This document shows positions 12,817 through 23,045 of a stretch of DNA of 47,815 bases, one piece after another. The notes beneath the pieces were generated by a model, which was not told where the DNA came from, ran no database searches, and worked only from the letters and a program-made list of their open reading frames with translations. The number at the start of each line of letters is the position of its first letter. The stretch's first letter is position 1. Source of the stretch: an uncultured Actinomycetes bacterium (lineage in GTDB: Bacteria > Actinomycetota > Actinomycetes > Nanopelagicales > Nanopelagicaceae); assembly GCA_903902965.1 (NCBI GenBank), contig CAIUXE010000112.1, positions 1-47,815 of the forward strand, written 5' to 3'. The position numbers and the translations under genes were made by a program.

Positions 12817-14607
12817 GTGGATCATCGCCCTATGAACCTTGGCAAATCTCCCAGAATCCTGTTGGTCAACTCCACAATATTGGCGCTAATAATTGGATCA
12901 TCGCTGTGGGGGTGGAACTTACTTCATCCAAGTGCGGCAAGTAGCACAGCTACGCCAATGGCTACTGTTTCTCTTGGCGATGTCACTGCAACGGTTTCAG
13001 CAAGTGGAACAGTGACCAGTCCAGGGGATGTAGGAGTATCACCAACAGTTAATGGGACTTTAACAAATGTATATGTGAAAGTTGGTCAAAAAGTTTCGCA
13101 AGGCCAAACTCTTGCACAATTAGATTCCTCAACTCAAAAGATTTCAGTCACGCAATCCGAAGCTTCTTTACTTTCAGCGAAGGTTGCACTTGGTAAATTA
13201 ACTAAGACTCGAACAGCCGATGAGCAAAAACAAGTTGACCTGCAAGTAGCTCAATCAAAAGCGTCACTTGAAACGGCACAAAAAAACTTTGATGATCAGA
13301 GCGCCTCCATCGCTCTTAATGTGGCCACTTATCAAGCATCTGTTGATGCAGCGAAGAAAAGTTTAGATGATGCAAAAGTGAACACAGCATTAAGTGCAAC
13401 AACTTATCAAGCTTCAGTTGATGCAGCTAAGAGTAGTTGGGATAATTCTCAAAAGACTCTAGATAATTGGTTGAAAATTAATACCATGATGAGCACTGAG
13501 TTTTGTGATTCCATAACAGTAGCAACGGCAAATAGTGTCATTACATCTTGTGGAACTTTCCAGGGATATATGAACTCAATTCAAAGTGCAAAAACTTCTT
13601 ATAATAATTCACTTACTAATCAAAGTATGAGCCTTAAGAAAGATGCTCAGAGTTTGGCTTCTTTAGAAGTTTCTTATCAGAACGCATTAGCATCACAAAC
13701 TATTAGTTTGAAAAAAGATGCACAAACAATTCAGAGCTTGAAGAATGCAATTGCTTCAGCTCAACTTTCTTACGATCTTCAACAAGCAGGTTTAGCAGTA
13801 GCAATTCAGGCTGCAAATCAAAATGATTTAGATACAGCTGCGGCTTCAATAAAAACAGCAGAAGCAAATTTGGCTCAAGCAAAGAAGAATTTGGCTGCTA
13901 CAACAATTAAAGCCCCAGTTGCCGGGGAAGTAGCTTCAATTTCAGCAACCGTAGGTCAATCTGCGGGAACGCAAGCTTCAAGCACCAACGGAACTGTTAC
14001 TGGATTTATAGTTCTTACAAATGTGAGTGCTTTGCGAGTGGAAGCAGGCTTCTCTGAAGCAGATGCTGCGAAAATTCAAGTAGGACAAAGTGCGACATTT
14101 ACTTTTGAAGCCCTGCCTAACGTGAATGCCAATGGAGTTGTGGCTCAAGTGAGCCCATTGCCTACAACTGCAAATAACGTAGTTTCATACACTGTGACTT
14201 TTGATTTAAGTGAAGCTGTTGCTGGATTAAAACCTGGAATGACTGCAACTGCAACAGTTACAACTGGATCAGCGGCAGGAGTTGTAAAAGTAACTGCTTC
14301 TGCAATCAGGAGCGCTGGCAATCGTTCCATTGTTCGCGTGATAACAACTAAAGGTGGCAAGGAGAGCATCGAATCTCGCCAAGTAACTATTGGATTAAAG
14401 GGCGATGGTGAAACTGAAGTTCAAGCTGGTCTAAAAGAGGGCGAGAAAGTTGCATTAAATGCAACGACTACAACATCCAGTAGCGGATTCCCAGGTGTTG
14501 GAGTTCCACAAGGATTTGGTGGATTAAGTGGAGCTGGCGGCGGCGGCGGCTTTGGCGGCGGCGGACGTGGTGGCGGAGGAGGCGGTGGCGGCGGTGGTCG
14601 TGGATAA
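12817..14607 (+). CDS. MacA/HlyD-like periplasmic adaptor protein with expanded coiled-coil hairpin and Gly-rich tail
   Basis: N-terminal TM, lipoyl halves (NVYVKVGQKVSQGQTLAQLDS ... TTIKAPVAGEVASISATVGQ), long coiled coil between them, then a MacB-like ATPase and permease. The start may be ATG 12832. Confidence 0.88.
   Translation: MDHRPMNLGKSPRILLVNSTILALIIGSSLWGWNLLHPSAASSTATPMATVSLGDVTATVSASGTVTSPGDVGVSPTVNGTLTNVYVKVGQKVSQGQTLAQLDSSTQKISVTQSEASLLSAKVALGKLTKTRTADEQKQVDLQVAQSKASLETAQKNFDDQSASIALNVATYQASVDAAKKSLDDAKVNTALSATTYQASVDAAKSSWDNSQKTLDNWLKINTMMSTEFCDSITVATANSVITSCGTFQGYMNSIQSAKTSYNNSLTNQSMSLKKDAQSLASLEVSYQNALASQTISLKKDAQTIQSLKNAIASAQLSYDLQQAGLAVAIQAANQNDLDTAAASIKTAEANLAQAKKNLAATTIKAPVAGEVASISATVGQSAGTQASSTNGTVTGFIVLTNVSALRVEAGFSEADAAKIQVGQSATFTFEALPNVNANGVVAQVSPLPTTANNVVSYTVTFDLSEAVAGLKPGMTATATVTTGSAAGVVKVTASAIRSAGNRSIVRVITTKGGKESIESRQVTIGLKGDGETEVQAGLKEGEKVALNATTTTSSSGFPGVGVPQGFGGLSGAGGGGGFGGGGRGGGGGGGGGGRG
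13240..13464 (+). repeat. Three tandem 25-aa (75-nt) repeats in ascending arm of adaptor hairpin
   Basis: LQVAQSKASLETAQKNFDDQSASIA / LNVATYQASVDAAKKSLDDAKVNTA / LSATTYQASVDAAKSSWDNSQKTLD; actTATCAAGC recurs at 13327 and 13402 (75 nt). Confidence 0.85.
13591..13815 (+). repeat. Two strong plus one weak 25-aa (75-nt) repeats in descending arm of adaptor hairpin
   Basis: KTSYNNSLTNQSMSLKKDAQSLASL / EVSYQNALASQTISLKKDAQTIQSL / KNAIASAQLSYDLQQAGLAVAIQAA; the SLKKDAQ Leu codons lie at 13633 and 13708 (75 nt). Confidence 0.75.
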
Positions 14608-15298
14608 CGCACCAATTATTGATCTGCACGATGTTGTAAAACAGTATGGTTCCGGTGAATCAGCAATTTTTGCACTAGATGGAGTATCGCTTGCGATATA
14701 CCCAGGTGAATATGTTGCGATCATGGGTGCATCTGGTTCTGGTAAATCAACATTAATGAATGTCATCGGCGCTTTAGATATTCCCAGTAGCGGTGAATAT
14801 TATCTAGATGGAATAGATATGGCATCTCTTGATGAAAATCAGTTAGCCATAGTGCGTGGGCGCAAAATTGGATTTATTTTCCAATCATTCAATTTAATTC
14901 CACGAACATCAGCTTTAGCTAATGTTGAACTTCCACTTGCTTATCAAGGAATTAAAATCAAAGAGCGTCGCATCCGCGCACTCAAAGCTCTTGATTTAGT
15001 TGGATTGTCTGATCGATTAACGCATGAACCAACTGAACTCTCAGGTGGCCAACAGCAACGTGTTGCGGTAGCTCGTGCGCTAGTTACTAAACCAGCACTC
15101 TTACTTGCTGACGAACCAACCGGAGCTTTGGATTCAAAATCAACTGCCGACTTATTAGATCTTTTTGATTTGGTTAATGCTGCAGGTCGTACTGTTGTTT
15201 TGATTACTCACGAAGCAGATGTTGCCGATCGTGCCAAGCGCACGATACGGATGCGCGACGGCAAGATAATTGAAGATACTGCCAAGGTACTCGCATGA
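14600..15298 (+). CDS. ABC transporter ATP-binding protein (MacB/LolD-type)
   Basis: Walker A GASGSGKST, signature LSGGQQQRVAVARAL, Walker B LLLADEPTGALDS. GTG 14600 overlaps the adaptor stop; the longer track ORF starts inside the Gly-rich region. Confidence 0.92.
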   Translation: MDNAPIIDLHDVVKQYGSGESAIFALDGVSLAIYPGEYVAIMGASGSGKSTLMNVIGALDIPSSGEYYLDGIDMASLDENQLAIVRGRKIGFIFQSFNLIPRTSALANVELPLAYQGIKIKERRIRALKALDLVGLSDRLTHEPTELSGGQQQRVAVARALVTKPALLLADEPTGALDSKSTADLLDLFDLVNAAGRTVVLITHEADVADRAKRTIRMRDGKIIEDTAKVLA

Positions 15299-16515
15299 AT
15301 TTTTTTGAAATGGTGCGCTTTGCAGTACGCGGTCTCGTTGCAAATAGATTGCGTTCTGCACTAACAACACTTGGCATTTTAATTGGTGTTGGATCAGTAA
15401 TTATTCTTGTTGCAGTTGGAAATGGTTCAAGTAAACAAATCCAAGACAACATCGCGAAGTTAGGTACAAATACAATTACGGTAATGCGCGGTGGCGGTGG
15501 ATTTGGAGCACGAGCCCAATCAAGAAATACGCAAGGTAAGCCATTAACTGTTGGTGATGCCGTTCAACTGTCAGATAAAAAGAGTGCGCCAAATGTAAAA
15601 CAAGCAGCACCAGTTTCAAATGCAACATCAGTATGTACAAATGGAAGTAGTTCAACGACCCCAGCCAGTTTTATTGGAACATGGCCATCTTATTTTGAGG
15701 CAAAAAATACTAAAGTTGTAAAAGGAACTTACTTTACAAATGATGACGTGACTGAAGGAAGACGAGTAGCAGTAATAGGTAAAACAACAGCAAGTGATTT
15801 ATTCGGCGAAGAGAATCCAATTGGGAAAGTAATGCGTTGCGGTGGCATCCCATTTAGCATTGTTGGATTGACTGAAACAGCAGGATCAAATGGTTTTCTC
15901 GACGGTGATAGTTTAATTATTTCACCGATTACTGCGGTGCAGCGTGCACTAACTGGATATGGAAATATTTCTTCAATAGTTGTTCAAGCAAAATCAGCAA
16001 AAGTACAAGACCAAGCTCAAATTGAAATCGAAAGTATTTTGGATAAGAGTCATGGAATCTCTAATGTAAATAGCCGTGACTATCGATTGCTAAATCAAGC
16101 GAGTTTGCTTGCTACGACTACATCTACTACTAAAGTTTTTACAGTTCTTTTAGGCGCTGTTGCTGCAATTTCACTTCTTGTTGGCGGAATTGGAATTACT
16201 AATATCATGTTGGTTACCGTTGTTGAACGAACTCGTGAAATTGGAATTCGTAAAGCAATAGGTGCTCGCCGTCGTGCAATTCTTGGGCAGTTCTTGATTG
16301 AAGCAACAATCCTCTCTCTGGTTGGCGGAATTCTTGGAGTGCTTGTTGGGTTTATCGGTTCAAACTTTATGATCGTTGGCGTGAAGCCGGTAATAGTTCC
16401 ATCCTCAGTTTTTCTAGCTTTTGGCGTTAGCGTATTTATTGGACTTTTCTTCGGCGGATATCCAGCAAGCAGAGCAGCATCCCTACGACCAATCGAGGCA
16501 CTCCGTTATGAATAA
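15295..16515 (+). CDS. ABC transporter permease (MacB/FtsX-type)
   Basis: N-terminal TM, MacB periplasmic core, C-terminal FtsX domain (VVERTREIGIRKAIGARRRAILGQFLIEA); ATGA overlap with the ATPase. Confidence 0.92.
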   Translation: MNFFEMVRFAVRGLVANRLRSALTTLGILIGVGSVIILVAVGNGSSKQIQDNIAKLGTNTITVMRGGGGFGARAQSRNTQGKPLTVGDAVQLSDKKSAPNVKQAAPVSNATSVCTNGSSSTTPASFIGTWPSYFEAKNTKVVKGTYFTNDDVTEGRRVAVIGKTTASDLFGEENPIGKVMRCGGIPFSIVGLTETAGSNGFLDGDSLIISPITAVQRALTGYGNISSIVVQAKSAKVQDQAQIEIESILDKSHGISNVNSRDYRLLNQASLLATTTSTTKVFTVLLGAVAAISLLVGGIGITNIMLVTVVERTREIGIRKAIGARRRAILGQFLIEATILSLVGGILGVLVGFIGSNFMIVGVKPVIVPSSVFLAFGVSVFIGLFFGGYPASRAASLRPIEALRYE

Positions 16516-17518
16516 TGAATTCGACTTATTCGCAAAGTCAGAAGATGTTGTTGACGACCTTTCTGCAGAGTTAGAAAAAGCGGCGTACAAGTGGACAAAC
16601 AAGTTCACAACAGTTTTGATGGGATTGCTGCTAGTTGCAGTCGGTGCATCGGGCGGAGTTTGGTATGCACATCACACAACACCAGCTACTAACGGTTTTG
16701 CTATTGGGAGTACAACTGGGGCAAATGCAAATTTTGCTGGGCGGGTTGGCCGCAACGGCGGTGCTGGAACATTCGCTGTTCCTACTGCGCCCGGAATCGG
16801 TGGAACTTCGGGAACTATTACTAAAATTGATGGAACAACTATTACGATCCAAAGTCGAGATGGTAAAAATATAGAAATTAAAGCTGCTGCGGATACTCCG
16901 GTATTAAGTACTTCTCGCCAAGATATAGCAGCACTTAAAGTTGGCGATCGATTAACTGCAACAGGTGAAACCGCAGCTGATGGATCAATAACTCCAATTG
17001 CACTAACTCAAGGCGGTGGAATGGGCGGTGGATTCGGTGGTGGTCAAGGTCGTAGTGGCGCTGGTAACGGCGCACTTTCCCCACAAGGAACAAATAACAG
17101 CACTCAAGCAAACCAAACTCCAATCATCAGTAATAAAAGTGGAAAACAAAAAGGTGTAACGAAAAATAAAAACGGAAAGAGTGCGACAACGCAAAACGGT
17201 GCCCCTGCAGTTAATGGCGCCCCTGGAGCTGGACCTGGCGGCGGCGGTGGCCCAGGTGGCGGAAACGGCGAACTCCGTAAATGTTTAACTGATGCTGGAA
17301 TTGAATTTGCACCGGGCTCTCGTCCAGATCTAACCGATCCAACTGTTGCTGCTGCATTTGAAAAATGTCGTGCGCTATTTCCTGGTGGTGGAGGACAAGG
17401 TGGCTCAGGTGGCCCAGGTGGCCCAGGTGGCGGTGGCTTCGGTGGTGGTGGACAAGGTGGCGGTGGACAACGCGGCGGACAAGGGGGAGGAGCACCAGCA
17501 GCCCCTGCAGCAAATTAA
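16508..17518 (+). CDS. Membrane-anchored DUF5666-like protein with Gly-rich C-terminus
   Basis: MNNEFDLFAKSED start at ATG 16508 overlaps the permease stop. One TM (TVLMGLLLVAVGASGGVWYA), a DUF5666-like segment (GTITKIDGTTITIQSRDG...LKVGDRLTATGE), then a Gly-rich tail flanking a two-Cys module. Confidence 0.7.
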   Translation: MNNEFDLFAKSEDVVDDLSAELEKAAYKWTNKFTTVLMGLLLVAVGASGGVWYAHHTTPATNGFAIGSTTGANANFAGRVGRNGGAGTFAVPTAPGIGGTSGTITKIDGTTITIQSRDGKNIEIKAAADTPVLSTSRQDIAALKVGDRLTATGETAADGSITPIALTQGGGMGGGFGGGQGRSGAGNGALSPQGTNNSTQANQTPIISNKSGKQKGVTKNKNGKSATTQNGAPAVNGAPGAGPGGGGGPGGGNGELRKCLTDAGIEFAPGSRPDLTDPTVAAAFEKCRALFPGGGGQGGSGGPGGPGGGGFGGGGQGGGGQRGGQGGGAPAAPAAN

Positions 17519-17531
17519 TTAAGAAATTAAA

Positions 17532-18257
17532 TTAATTTGTATTGACGATTCGGAACGCTTCGGCAATCCGACCTTCTGGGAAACCAGCTGCTTCTGCAGT
17601 TCGCGTTCCCCACTCCTTAACTAAATTTTCTAACTCTGCATTGTGCGCAGTTTGCGATGCATGCGCATGCAATGTTTTCATTTTCAAATCGAAAGTGTCA
17701 GTGATATCGACAAAATGATCTGGATTAGCGAATGCCGTAACCCAAACTTCCTTAACTCGCCAGGGTTGCAAACCTTCATCATCCAACAAATCAGTAAAAG
17801 CAAAAGGATTTCGCGCATCTGGATAGACCGCTTGAATCGAAGCTTCGCCCGCGGCTAAATGATCTGGGTGGCTGGCACCAATACGATCCCAATTTCTTTC
17901 TGGACTTTGGCAAACCATTCGATCTGGTTGTGATTTACGAATTTGGCGAACAATATCTTTTCGCAATCCAAGGGTTGCTTCAAGATGCCCATCAACATAA
18001 TTCAAAAATGTAATATCAGTGACGCCAATAGCCGCACCTGCTGCAATTTGCTCACGTTGGCGAATTGCAGGCATCTCTTCTTTAGTGAAACCAGATGCTT
18101 CGCCGCCTTGATCGCCATTAGTACAAAATACATACGCCACTTCAATACCCTTTTTAATCCATTGCGCAATTGTTCCGGAAGCTCCAAAATCAGAGTCATC
18201 GGGGTGGGCACTGATAACAAGTACGCGTTTGATTTCACTATCGTCGATCGGTGGCAT
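17532..18257 (-). CDS. PIG-L (LmbE-like) family deacetylase
   Basis: Metal motif ISAHPDDSDFG and SHPDHLAAGEA; start ATG 18257 with upstream aaggagag. Confidence 0.88.
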   Translation of the reverse strand: MPPIDDSEIKRVLVISAHPDDSDFGASGTIAQWIKKGIEVAYVFCTNGDQGGEASGFTKEEMPAIRQREQIAAGAAIGVTDITFLNYVDGHLEATLGLRKDIVRQIRKSQPDRMVCQSPERNWDRIGASHPDHLAAGEASIQAVYPDARNPFAFTDLLDDEGLQPWRVKEVWVTAFANPDHFVDITDTFDLKMKTLHAHASQTAHNAELENLVKEWGTRTAEAAGFPEGRIAEAFRIVNTN

Positions 18258-18297
18258 GAACTCTCCTTGACGGTTCTTATGGCTAGGCTCGTACATT

Positions 18298-20517
18298 ATG
18301 AGTGATCAGACCGGAAATAACCCATTCCTTGATGGATTAAACCCTTCACAACGTGATGCGGTGGTCCATTCAGGGTCCCCGCTTCTAATTGTGGCCGGAG
18401 CCGGCTCTGGAAAAACTCGAGTTCTCACTAATCGGATTGCCTATTTGCTAGCCGAATGTGGAGTTGCTCCATATGAAGTAATGGCAATTACTTTTACAAA
18501 TAAGGCTGCAGGCGAAATGCGCGAGCGAGTAGCGACATTGGTTGGACCAAGAGCTAGATCAATGTGGGTCACAACTTTTCACTCTGCTTGCGTAAGAATT
18601 TTGCGTCAAGAAGCGTCAATCGCTGGATTCTCTTCTTCATTTTCAATTTACGACCAAGCAGATAGCGTGCGACTCGTAACATTAATAGGAAGGGATTTAA
18701 ATTTAGATCCAAAGCGTTATCCACCTCGCCAAATTGCAGCGATGATCAGTAACGCAAAAAATGAATTGATTGGGCCAGCGGATTATACAAATCAAGCGAA
18801 AACACATATCGAAGAAGTTGTTGCAGAATGCTACGTTCTTTATCAAAAGCGTTTGCGAGATGCTAATGCTTTTGATTTTGACGATCTAATTCTCAAAACA
18901 GTTGAAGTGCTTCAAAGATTCCCAGAAGCTAAAGCAAGATATCGTTCTCGATTTAGACATGTTTTAGTGGATGAGTATCAAGATACAAACCATGCACAAT
19001 ACATTTTGGTTCGCGAGTTAGTTGGAACTGCGGCCGACGGCATACAACCGGCCGAACTTTGTGTTGTAGGCGATGCCGACCAATCTATTTATGCTTTTAG
19101 AGGCGCAACAATCAGAAATATTTTGCAATTTGAAGAAGATTATCCATCTGCGCGCACTATTTTACTTGAGCAGAATTATCGATCAACTCAAAATATCTTA
19201 AGTGCTGCAAATGCAGTTATTACAAATAATGCCAGTCGTAAAGCTAAAAATCTTTGGTCGGATTCTGGTGACGGGGCGTTAATAACCGGATACGTTGCTG
19301 AAGATGAACGTGATGAAGCAGAGTATGTTATGAATGAAATATTCCATCTACAAAGTGAGAATGTTTCACAGCCTGGCGATACCGCAATTTTTTATCGAAC
19401 TAATTCGCAATCCCGTGCTTTCGAAGAAGTCTTTATGCGTAACACATTGCCATACAAAGTAGTTGGAGGAGTTCGTTTTTATGAGCGCAAAGAAGTTCGC
19501 GACTTTCTTGCATATTTAAGAGTGCTAGCAAATCCATATGACGAGATCTCATTACGCCGAATAATTAACACTCCAAAAAGGGGAATCGGTGACAAAGCAA
19601 TCGACGGCTTAGAACTAATGGGAATTCCACTCTGGGACGCACTATTAAATGCAAAAGATGCACCTGGGGCGACTGCTCGTGCAACAGCTGCGATTGAAGG
19701 TTTTGCGCAGTTAATGCTTTCTTTACGTGAATTGGTTGAAGCAAATGTGCGCCCTTCTGTTATTGCTGAAGCAGTATTAGAACAAAGCAAACTTGGCGAA
19801 GAGTTGTCAGATAGTGAAGATCCACAAGATGAGGCGCGTTTAGAGAATTTGCAAGAGTTAGTTGCTGTTGCCCAGGAGTATGAAGACGATGAGCGATTAG
19901 AAGGCGAAGAAGTTTCTATGGTTGGCTTTTTGGAAAGAGTTTCACTTGTCGCAGATTCAGATCAAATCCCTGATGGTGAAGATCATGGTGGAGTGGTTAC
20001 CTTAATGACTTTGCACACTGCTAAAGGTTTAGAGTTCCCAACTGTTTTCTTAACTGGAATGGAAGAAAATGTCTTTCCACATTCCAGATCACTAGGTGAT
20101 CCAGGTGAGATCGAAGAGGAACGCAGACTTGCATATGTTGGATTAACGCGTGCTCGTAAAAATCTTTATCTATCTCGAGCTAGTACCCGTTTTGCATTTG
20201 GATCTCCAACTTATAACTCTCCTTCAAGATTCTTAAGTGAAATTCCAGAAGAGATAATTCAATGGAAAGCTCCTGAAATTCGACTCAAATCTAAACCGAA
20301 TCCAAAAGTCGCTCCAACTGGAAAACGAACCTCTCCAAATGACCCTAATACAAATTTAAATTTAGAAATCGGTGACCGCGTACTTCATCAAACATTTGGA
20401 ATGGGCACTGTAATCGCACTAACTGGCGCAGAGGACAAGGCCGAAGCCACTATAAATTTTGGTACTTATGGGGATCGCCGCTTATTGCTCCGGTACGCCC
20501 CCGTTGAGAAGATCTAA
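18298..20517 (+). CDS. pcrA: ATP-dependent DNA helicase PcrA/UvrD
   Basis: LNPSQRDAVVHSGSPLLIVAGAGSGKTRVLTNRI, VDEYQDTNHAQY, QNYRSTQNIL, VGLTRARKNLYLS. Confidence 0.95.
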   Translation: MSDQTGNNPFLDGLNPSQRDAVVHSGSPLLIVAGAGSGKTRVLTNRIAYLLAECGVAPYEVMAITFTNKAAGEMRERVATLVGPRARSMWVTTFHSACVRILRQEASIAGFSSSFSIYDQADSVRLVTLIGRDLNLDPKRYPPRQIAAMISNAKNELIGPADYTNQAKTHIEEVVAECYVLYQKRLRDANAFDFDDLILKTVEVLQRFPEAKARYRSRFRHVLVDEYQDTNHAQYILVRELVGTAADGIQPAELCVVGDADQSIYAFRGATIRNILQFEEDYPSARTILLEQNYRSTQNILSAANAVITNNASRKAKNLWSDSGDGALITGYVAEDERDEAEYVMNEIFHLQSENVSQPGDTAIFYRTNSQSRAFEEVFMRNTLPYKVVGGVRFYERKEVRDFLAYLRVLANPYDEISLRRIINTPKRGIGDKAIDGLELMGIPLWDALLNAKDAPGATARATAAIEGFAQLMLSLRELVEANVRPSVIAEAVLEQSKLGEELSDSEDPQDEARLENLQELVAVAQEYEDDERLEGEEVSMVGFLERVSLVADSDQIPDGEDHGGVVTLMTLHTAKGLEFPTVFLTGMEENVFPHSRSLGDPGEIEEERRLAYVGLTRARKNLYLSRASTRFAFGSPTYNSPSRFLSEIPEEIIQWKAPEIRLKSKPNPKVAPTGKRTSPNDPNTNLNLEIGDRVLHQTFGMGTVIALTGAEDKAEATINFGTYGDRRLLLRYAPVEKI

Positions 20518-20568
20518 TTAATCCCACACGATTGGACTACCTCAACCCACTCGTGGCACGGTAGCCCT

Positions 20569-20952
20569 ATGGCGATCAGAGTAGTTGTCGCAAAAGCTGG
20601 CTTAGACGGCCATGACCGGGGTGCGAAAGTAGTTGCCCGAGCTTTGCGTGATGCTGGATGTGAAGTTATCTATACCGGCCTGCATCAATCACCAGAAGAG
20701 ATCGTTGCAACTGCTCGTCAAGAGGATGCTGACGCGATCGGATTGTCAGTTCTATCTGGAGCGCATTTAACAATATTCGCGCGGATTATGGAGTTACTTG
20801 AATCACAGCCAATTTTGGTTTTTGGTGGAGGGATCATTCCAGATGGGGATATCGCGAAATTGAAAGAGATGGGAGTCGCTCAGATTTTTACTCCGGGCGC
20901 CTCGACTACCGAAATCGGTGAATGGTTAAAAAGCGCGTTAGCGAATCACTAG
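20569..20952 (+). CDS. Stand-alone cobalamin-binding subunit/domain of methylmalonyl-CoA mutase
   Basis: [42 protein letters not shown] contains the DxHxxG base-off B12 motif of the mutase C-terminal domain. Confidence 0.9.
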   Translation: MAIRVVVAKAGLDGHDRGAKVVARALRDAGCEVIYTGLHQSPEEIVATARQEDADAIGLSVLSGAHLTIFARIMELLESQPILVFGGGIIPDGDIAKLKEMGVAQIFTPGASTTEIGEWLKSALANH

Positions 20953-20974
20953 GATTTAGCACAGGGGGAAACAA

Positions 20975-22156
20975 ATGGATTTATTCGAATATCAAGCGCG
21001 CGATCTTTTTGAAGCTCATGGCATTCCAGTATTGCCAGCGCAAGTCGCTCGCACCCCAGAAGAAGCCCGCTCTGCTGCAAAAGCAATTGGTGGTCGAGTT
21101 GTAATTAAAGCTCAAGTCAAAACTGGTGGTCGCGGAAAAGCTGGTGGAGTTAAAGTCGCTGAGAATTCAGATGAAGCTTTTGAAAAAGCCACTGCAATTC
21201 TTGGAATGGATATCAAAGGTCATCGAGTAAATGCAGTAATGGTTGCCCAGGCTGCTCCAATAGATTCTGAATATTACTTGGCAATTTTATTAGATAGATC
21301 GCAGCGATCCTTTTTGGTAATGGCTTCAGTTTCTGGCGGAATGGATATTGAAGAGGTTGCCCACAAAACCCCCGAAAAACTGGCGAAAGTATTAGTTGAT
21401 CCGCTTAAAGGAATTGATCAGGCACAAGCCCTAGCTATTGCAACACAAGCAAATTTCCCAGCCGATATCAGAGATAGTGTTGCAAAAGTATTGCTTGACC
21501 TTTGGAAATGTTTTGTAGCAGAAGATGCAACTTTGGTGGAAATTAATCCGCTCGTAAAAACTAATGATGGAAAAATAATTGCACTCGATGGAAAAGTAAC
21601 TTTTGATGACAATGCAATATTTAGACATGCAGATCATGAAGCACTTGTTGACCACGATGCAGCGGATCCGCTTGAAGCTTTAGCAAAAGAAAAAGATTTG
21701 AACTATGTAAAACTTGACGGTGAAGTAGGCATAATCGGAAATGGTGCTGGCCTTGTTATGAGCACGCTGGATGTCGTGGCTTATGCCGGTGAAAAATTTG
21801 GCGGAGTAAAACCGGCAAACTTTTTAGATATTGGTGGTGGAGCTTCTGCTCAAGTAATGGCCGACGGATTATCAATAATTCTTGGTGATAAAGATGTAAA
21901 AAGTGTTTTTGTAAATGTTTTTGGTGGCATCACATCATGTGATGCTGTAGCAAATGGAATTTTGCAAGCACTAGAAATTTTGGGACCTAAAGCAGCAAAA
22001 CCAATCGTGGTTCGGTTAGATGGAAATAATGTTGTGGAAGGTCGCCGAATTCTTAATGAGGCTGCTCATCCGCTTATTCAACAATTGGACACAATGGATG
22101 GGGCTGCGAGTAGGGCTGCCGAATTAGCAAGTTCTTCTAGTGGGGTGGCTAAGTAA
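20975..22156 (+). CDS. sucC: Succinyl-CoA synthetase (ADP-forming) beta subunit
   Basis: [43 protein letters not shown]; precedes sucD. Confidence 0.95.
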   Translation: MDLFEYQARDLFEAHGIPVLPAQVARTPEEARSAAKAIGGRVVIKAQVKTGGRGKAGGVKVAENSDEAFEKATAILGMDIKGHRVNAVMVAQAAPIDSEYYLAILLDRSQRSFLVMASVSGGMDIEEVAHKTPEKLAKVLVDPLKGIDQAQALAIATQANFPADIRDSVAKVLLDLWKCFVAEDATLVEINPLVKTNDGKIIALDGKVTFDDNAIFRHADHEALVDHDAADPLEALAKEKDLNYVKLDGEVGIIGNGAGLVMSTLDVVAYAGEKFGGVKPANFLDIGGGASAQVMADGLSIILGDKDVKSVFVNVFGGITSCDAVANGILQALEILGPKAAKPIVVRLDGNNVVEGRRILNEAAHPLIQQLDTMDGAASRAAELASSSSGVAK

Positions 22157-23038
22157 ATGGCAATTTTCTTAAATGAGAACAGTCGTGTTCTGGTGCATGG
22201 AATGACTGGCTCTGAAGGAAGTAAACACACAAAGCGAATGCTTGCTTCTGGAACAAAAGTCGTTGGCGGTGTGACTCCAGGCAAAGGTGGACAGGTCGTT
22301 GATTTTGACGGATTAGCAATTCCAGTTTTCAACAGTGCAAGTGAAGCGGTTGCTGCAACAAAAGCTGATACTTCAGTAATTTTTGTACCTGCTAAATTCA
22401 CAAAAGCCGCAGTCATAGATGCTGTCGATGCCGAAGTTGGTCTCATTGTTGTAATTACCGAAGGCGTTCCAGTTCATGACACCACTGAATTTTTTGCATA
22501 TTCGCAAAAATCTGGAAAGTCGCGATTGATTGGTCCTAACTGTCCTGGCTTAATTAGCCCAGGTAAATCAAATGTGGGAATTATTCCGGCAGATATAACT
22601 GGTCCTGGTCCAATTGGTTTAGTTTCAAAATCAGGAACTCTCACTTATCAAATGATGTATGAGTTAAGAGATATTGGTTTCTCAACAGCTGTGGGAATTG
22701 GTGGAGATCCAGTTGTTGGAACTACCCACATAGATTGCTTACGTGCATTTCAAGATGATCCAGAAACAAAAGCTATTGTGATGATCGGTGAAATTGGTGG
22801 CGATGCTGAAGAGCGTGCCGCAGCATTTATCAAAGAGTATGTAACCAAACCAGTCGTTGGTTATGTTGCTGGATTCACTGCTCCTGAAGGAAAAACTATG
22901 GGACATGCAGGCGCAATAGTTTCAGGTTCTTCGGGGACGGCTGCAGCTAAGCGTGATGCCCTAGAGGCAGTTGGAGTTCGCGTGGGTGTAACACCAAGCG
23001 AAAGCGCTCAACTATTGCGTTCAATCCTCGGAAAGTAA
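22157..23038 (+). CDS. sucD: Succinyl-CoA synthetase alpha subunit
   Basis: [57 protein letters not shown]. Confidence 0.95.
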   Translation: MAIFLNENSRVLVHGMTGSEGSKHTKRMLASGTKVVGGVTPGKGGQVVDFDGLAIPVFNSASEAVAATKADTSVIFVPAKFTKAAVIDAVDAEVGLIVVITEGVPVHDTTEFFAYSQKSGKSRLIGPNCPGLISPGKSNVGIIPADITGPGPIGLVSKSGTLTYQMMYELRDIGFSTAVGIGGDPVVGTTHIDCLRAFQDDPETKAIVMIGEIGGDAEERAAAFIKEYVTKPVVGYVAGFTAPEGKTMGHAGAIVSGSSGTAAAKRDALEAVGVRVGVTPSESAQLLRSILGK

Positions 23039-23045
23039 TTAAATT

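Noticed and set aside
14528-14599. N-terminal Ala-rich extension of the MacB-like ATPase (MELAAAAALAAADVVAEEAV)
   Set aside because: Out-of-frame reading of the adaptor's Gly codons; GTG at 14600 gives a normal ATPase N-terminus.
14421-14615. Minus-strand ORF encoding poly-proline (PPPPPPPPPPRPPPP)
   Set aside because: Antisense of the Gly-rich GGC/GGT-rich adaptor tail; composition artefact with no start context or homology.
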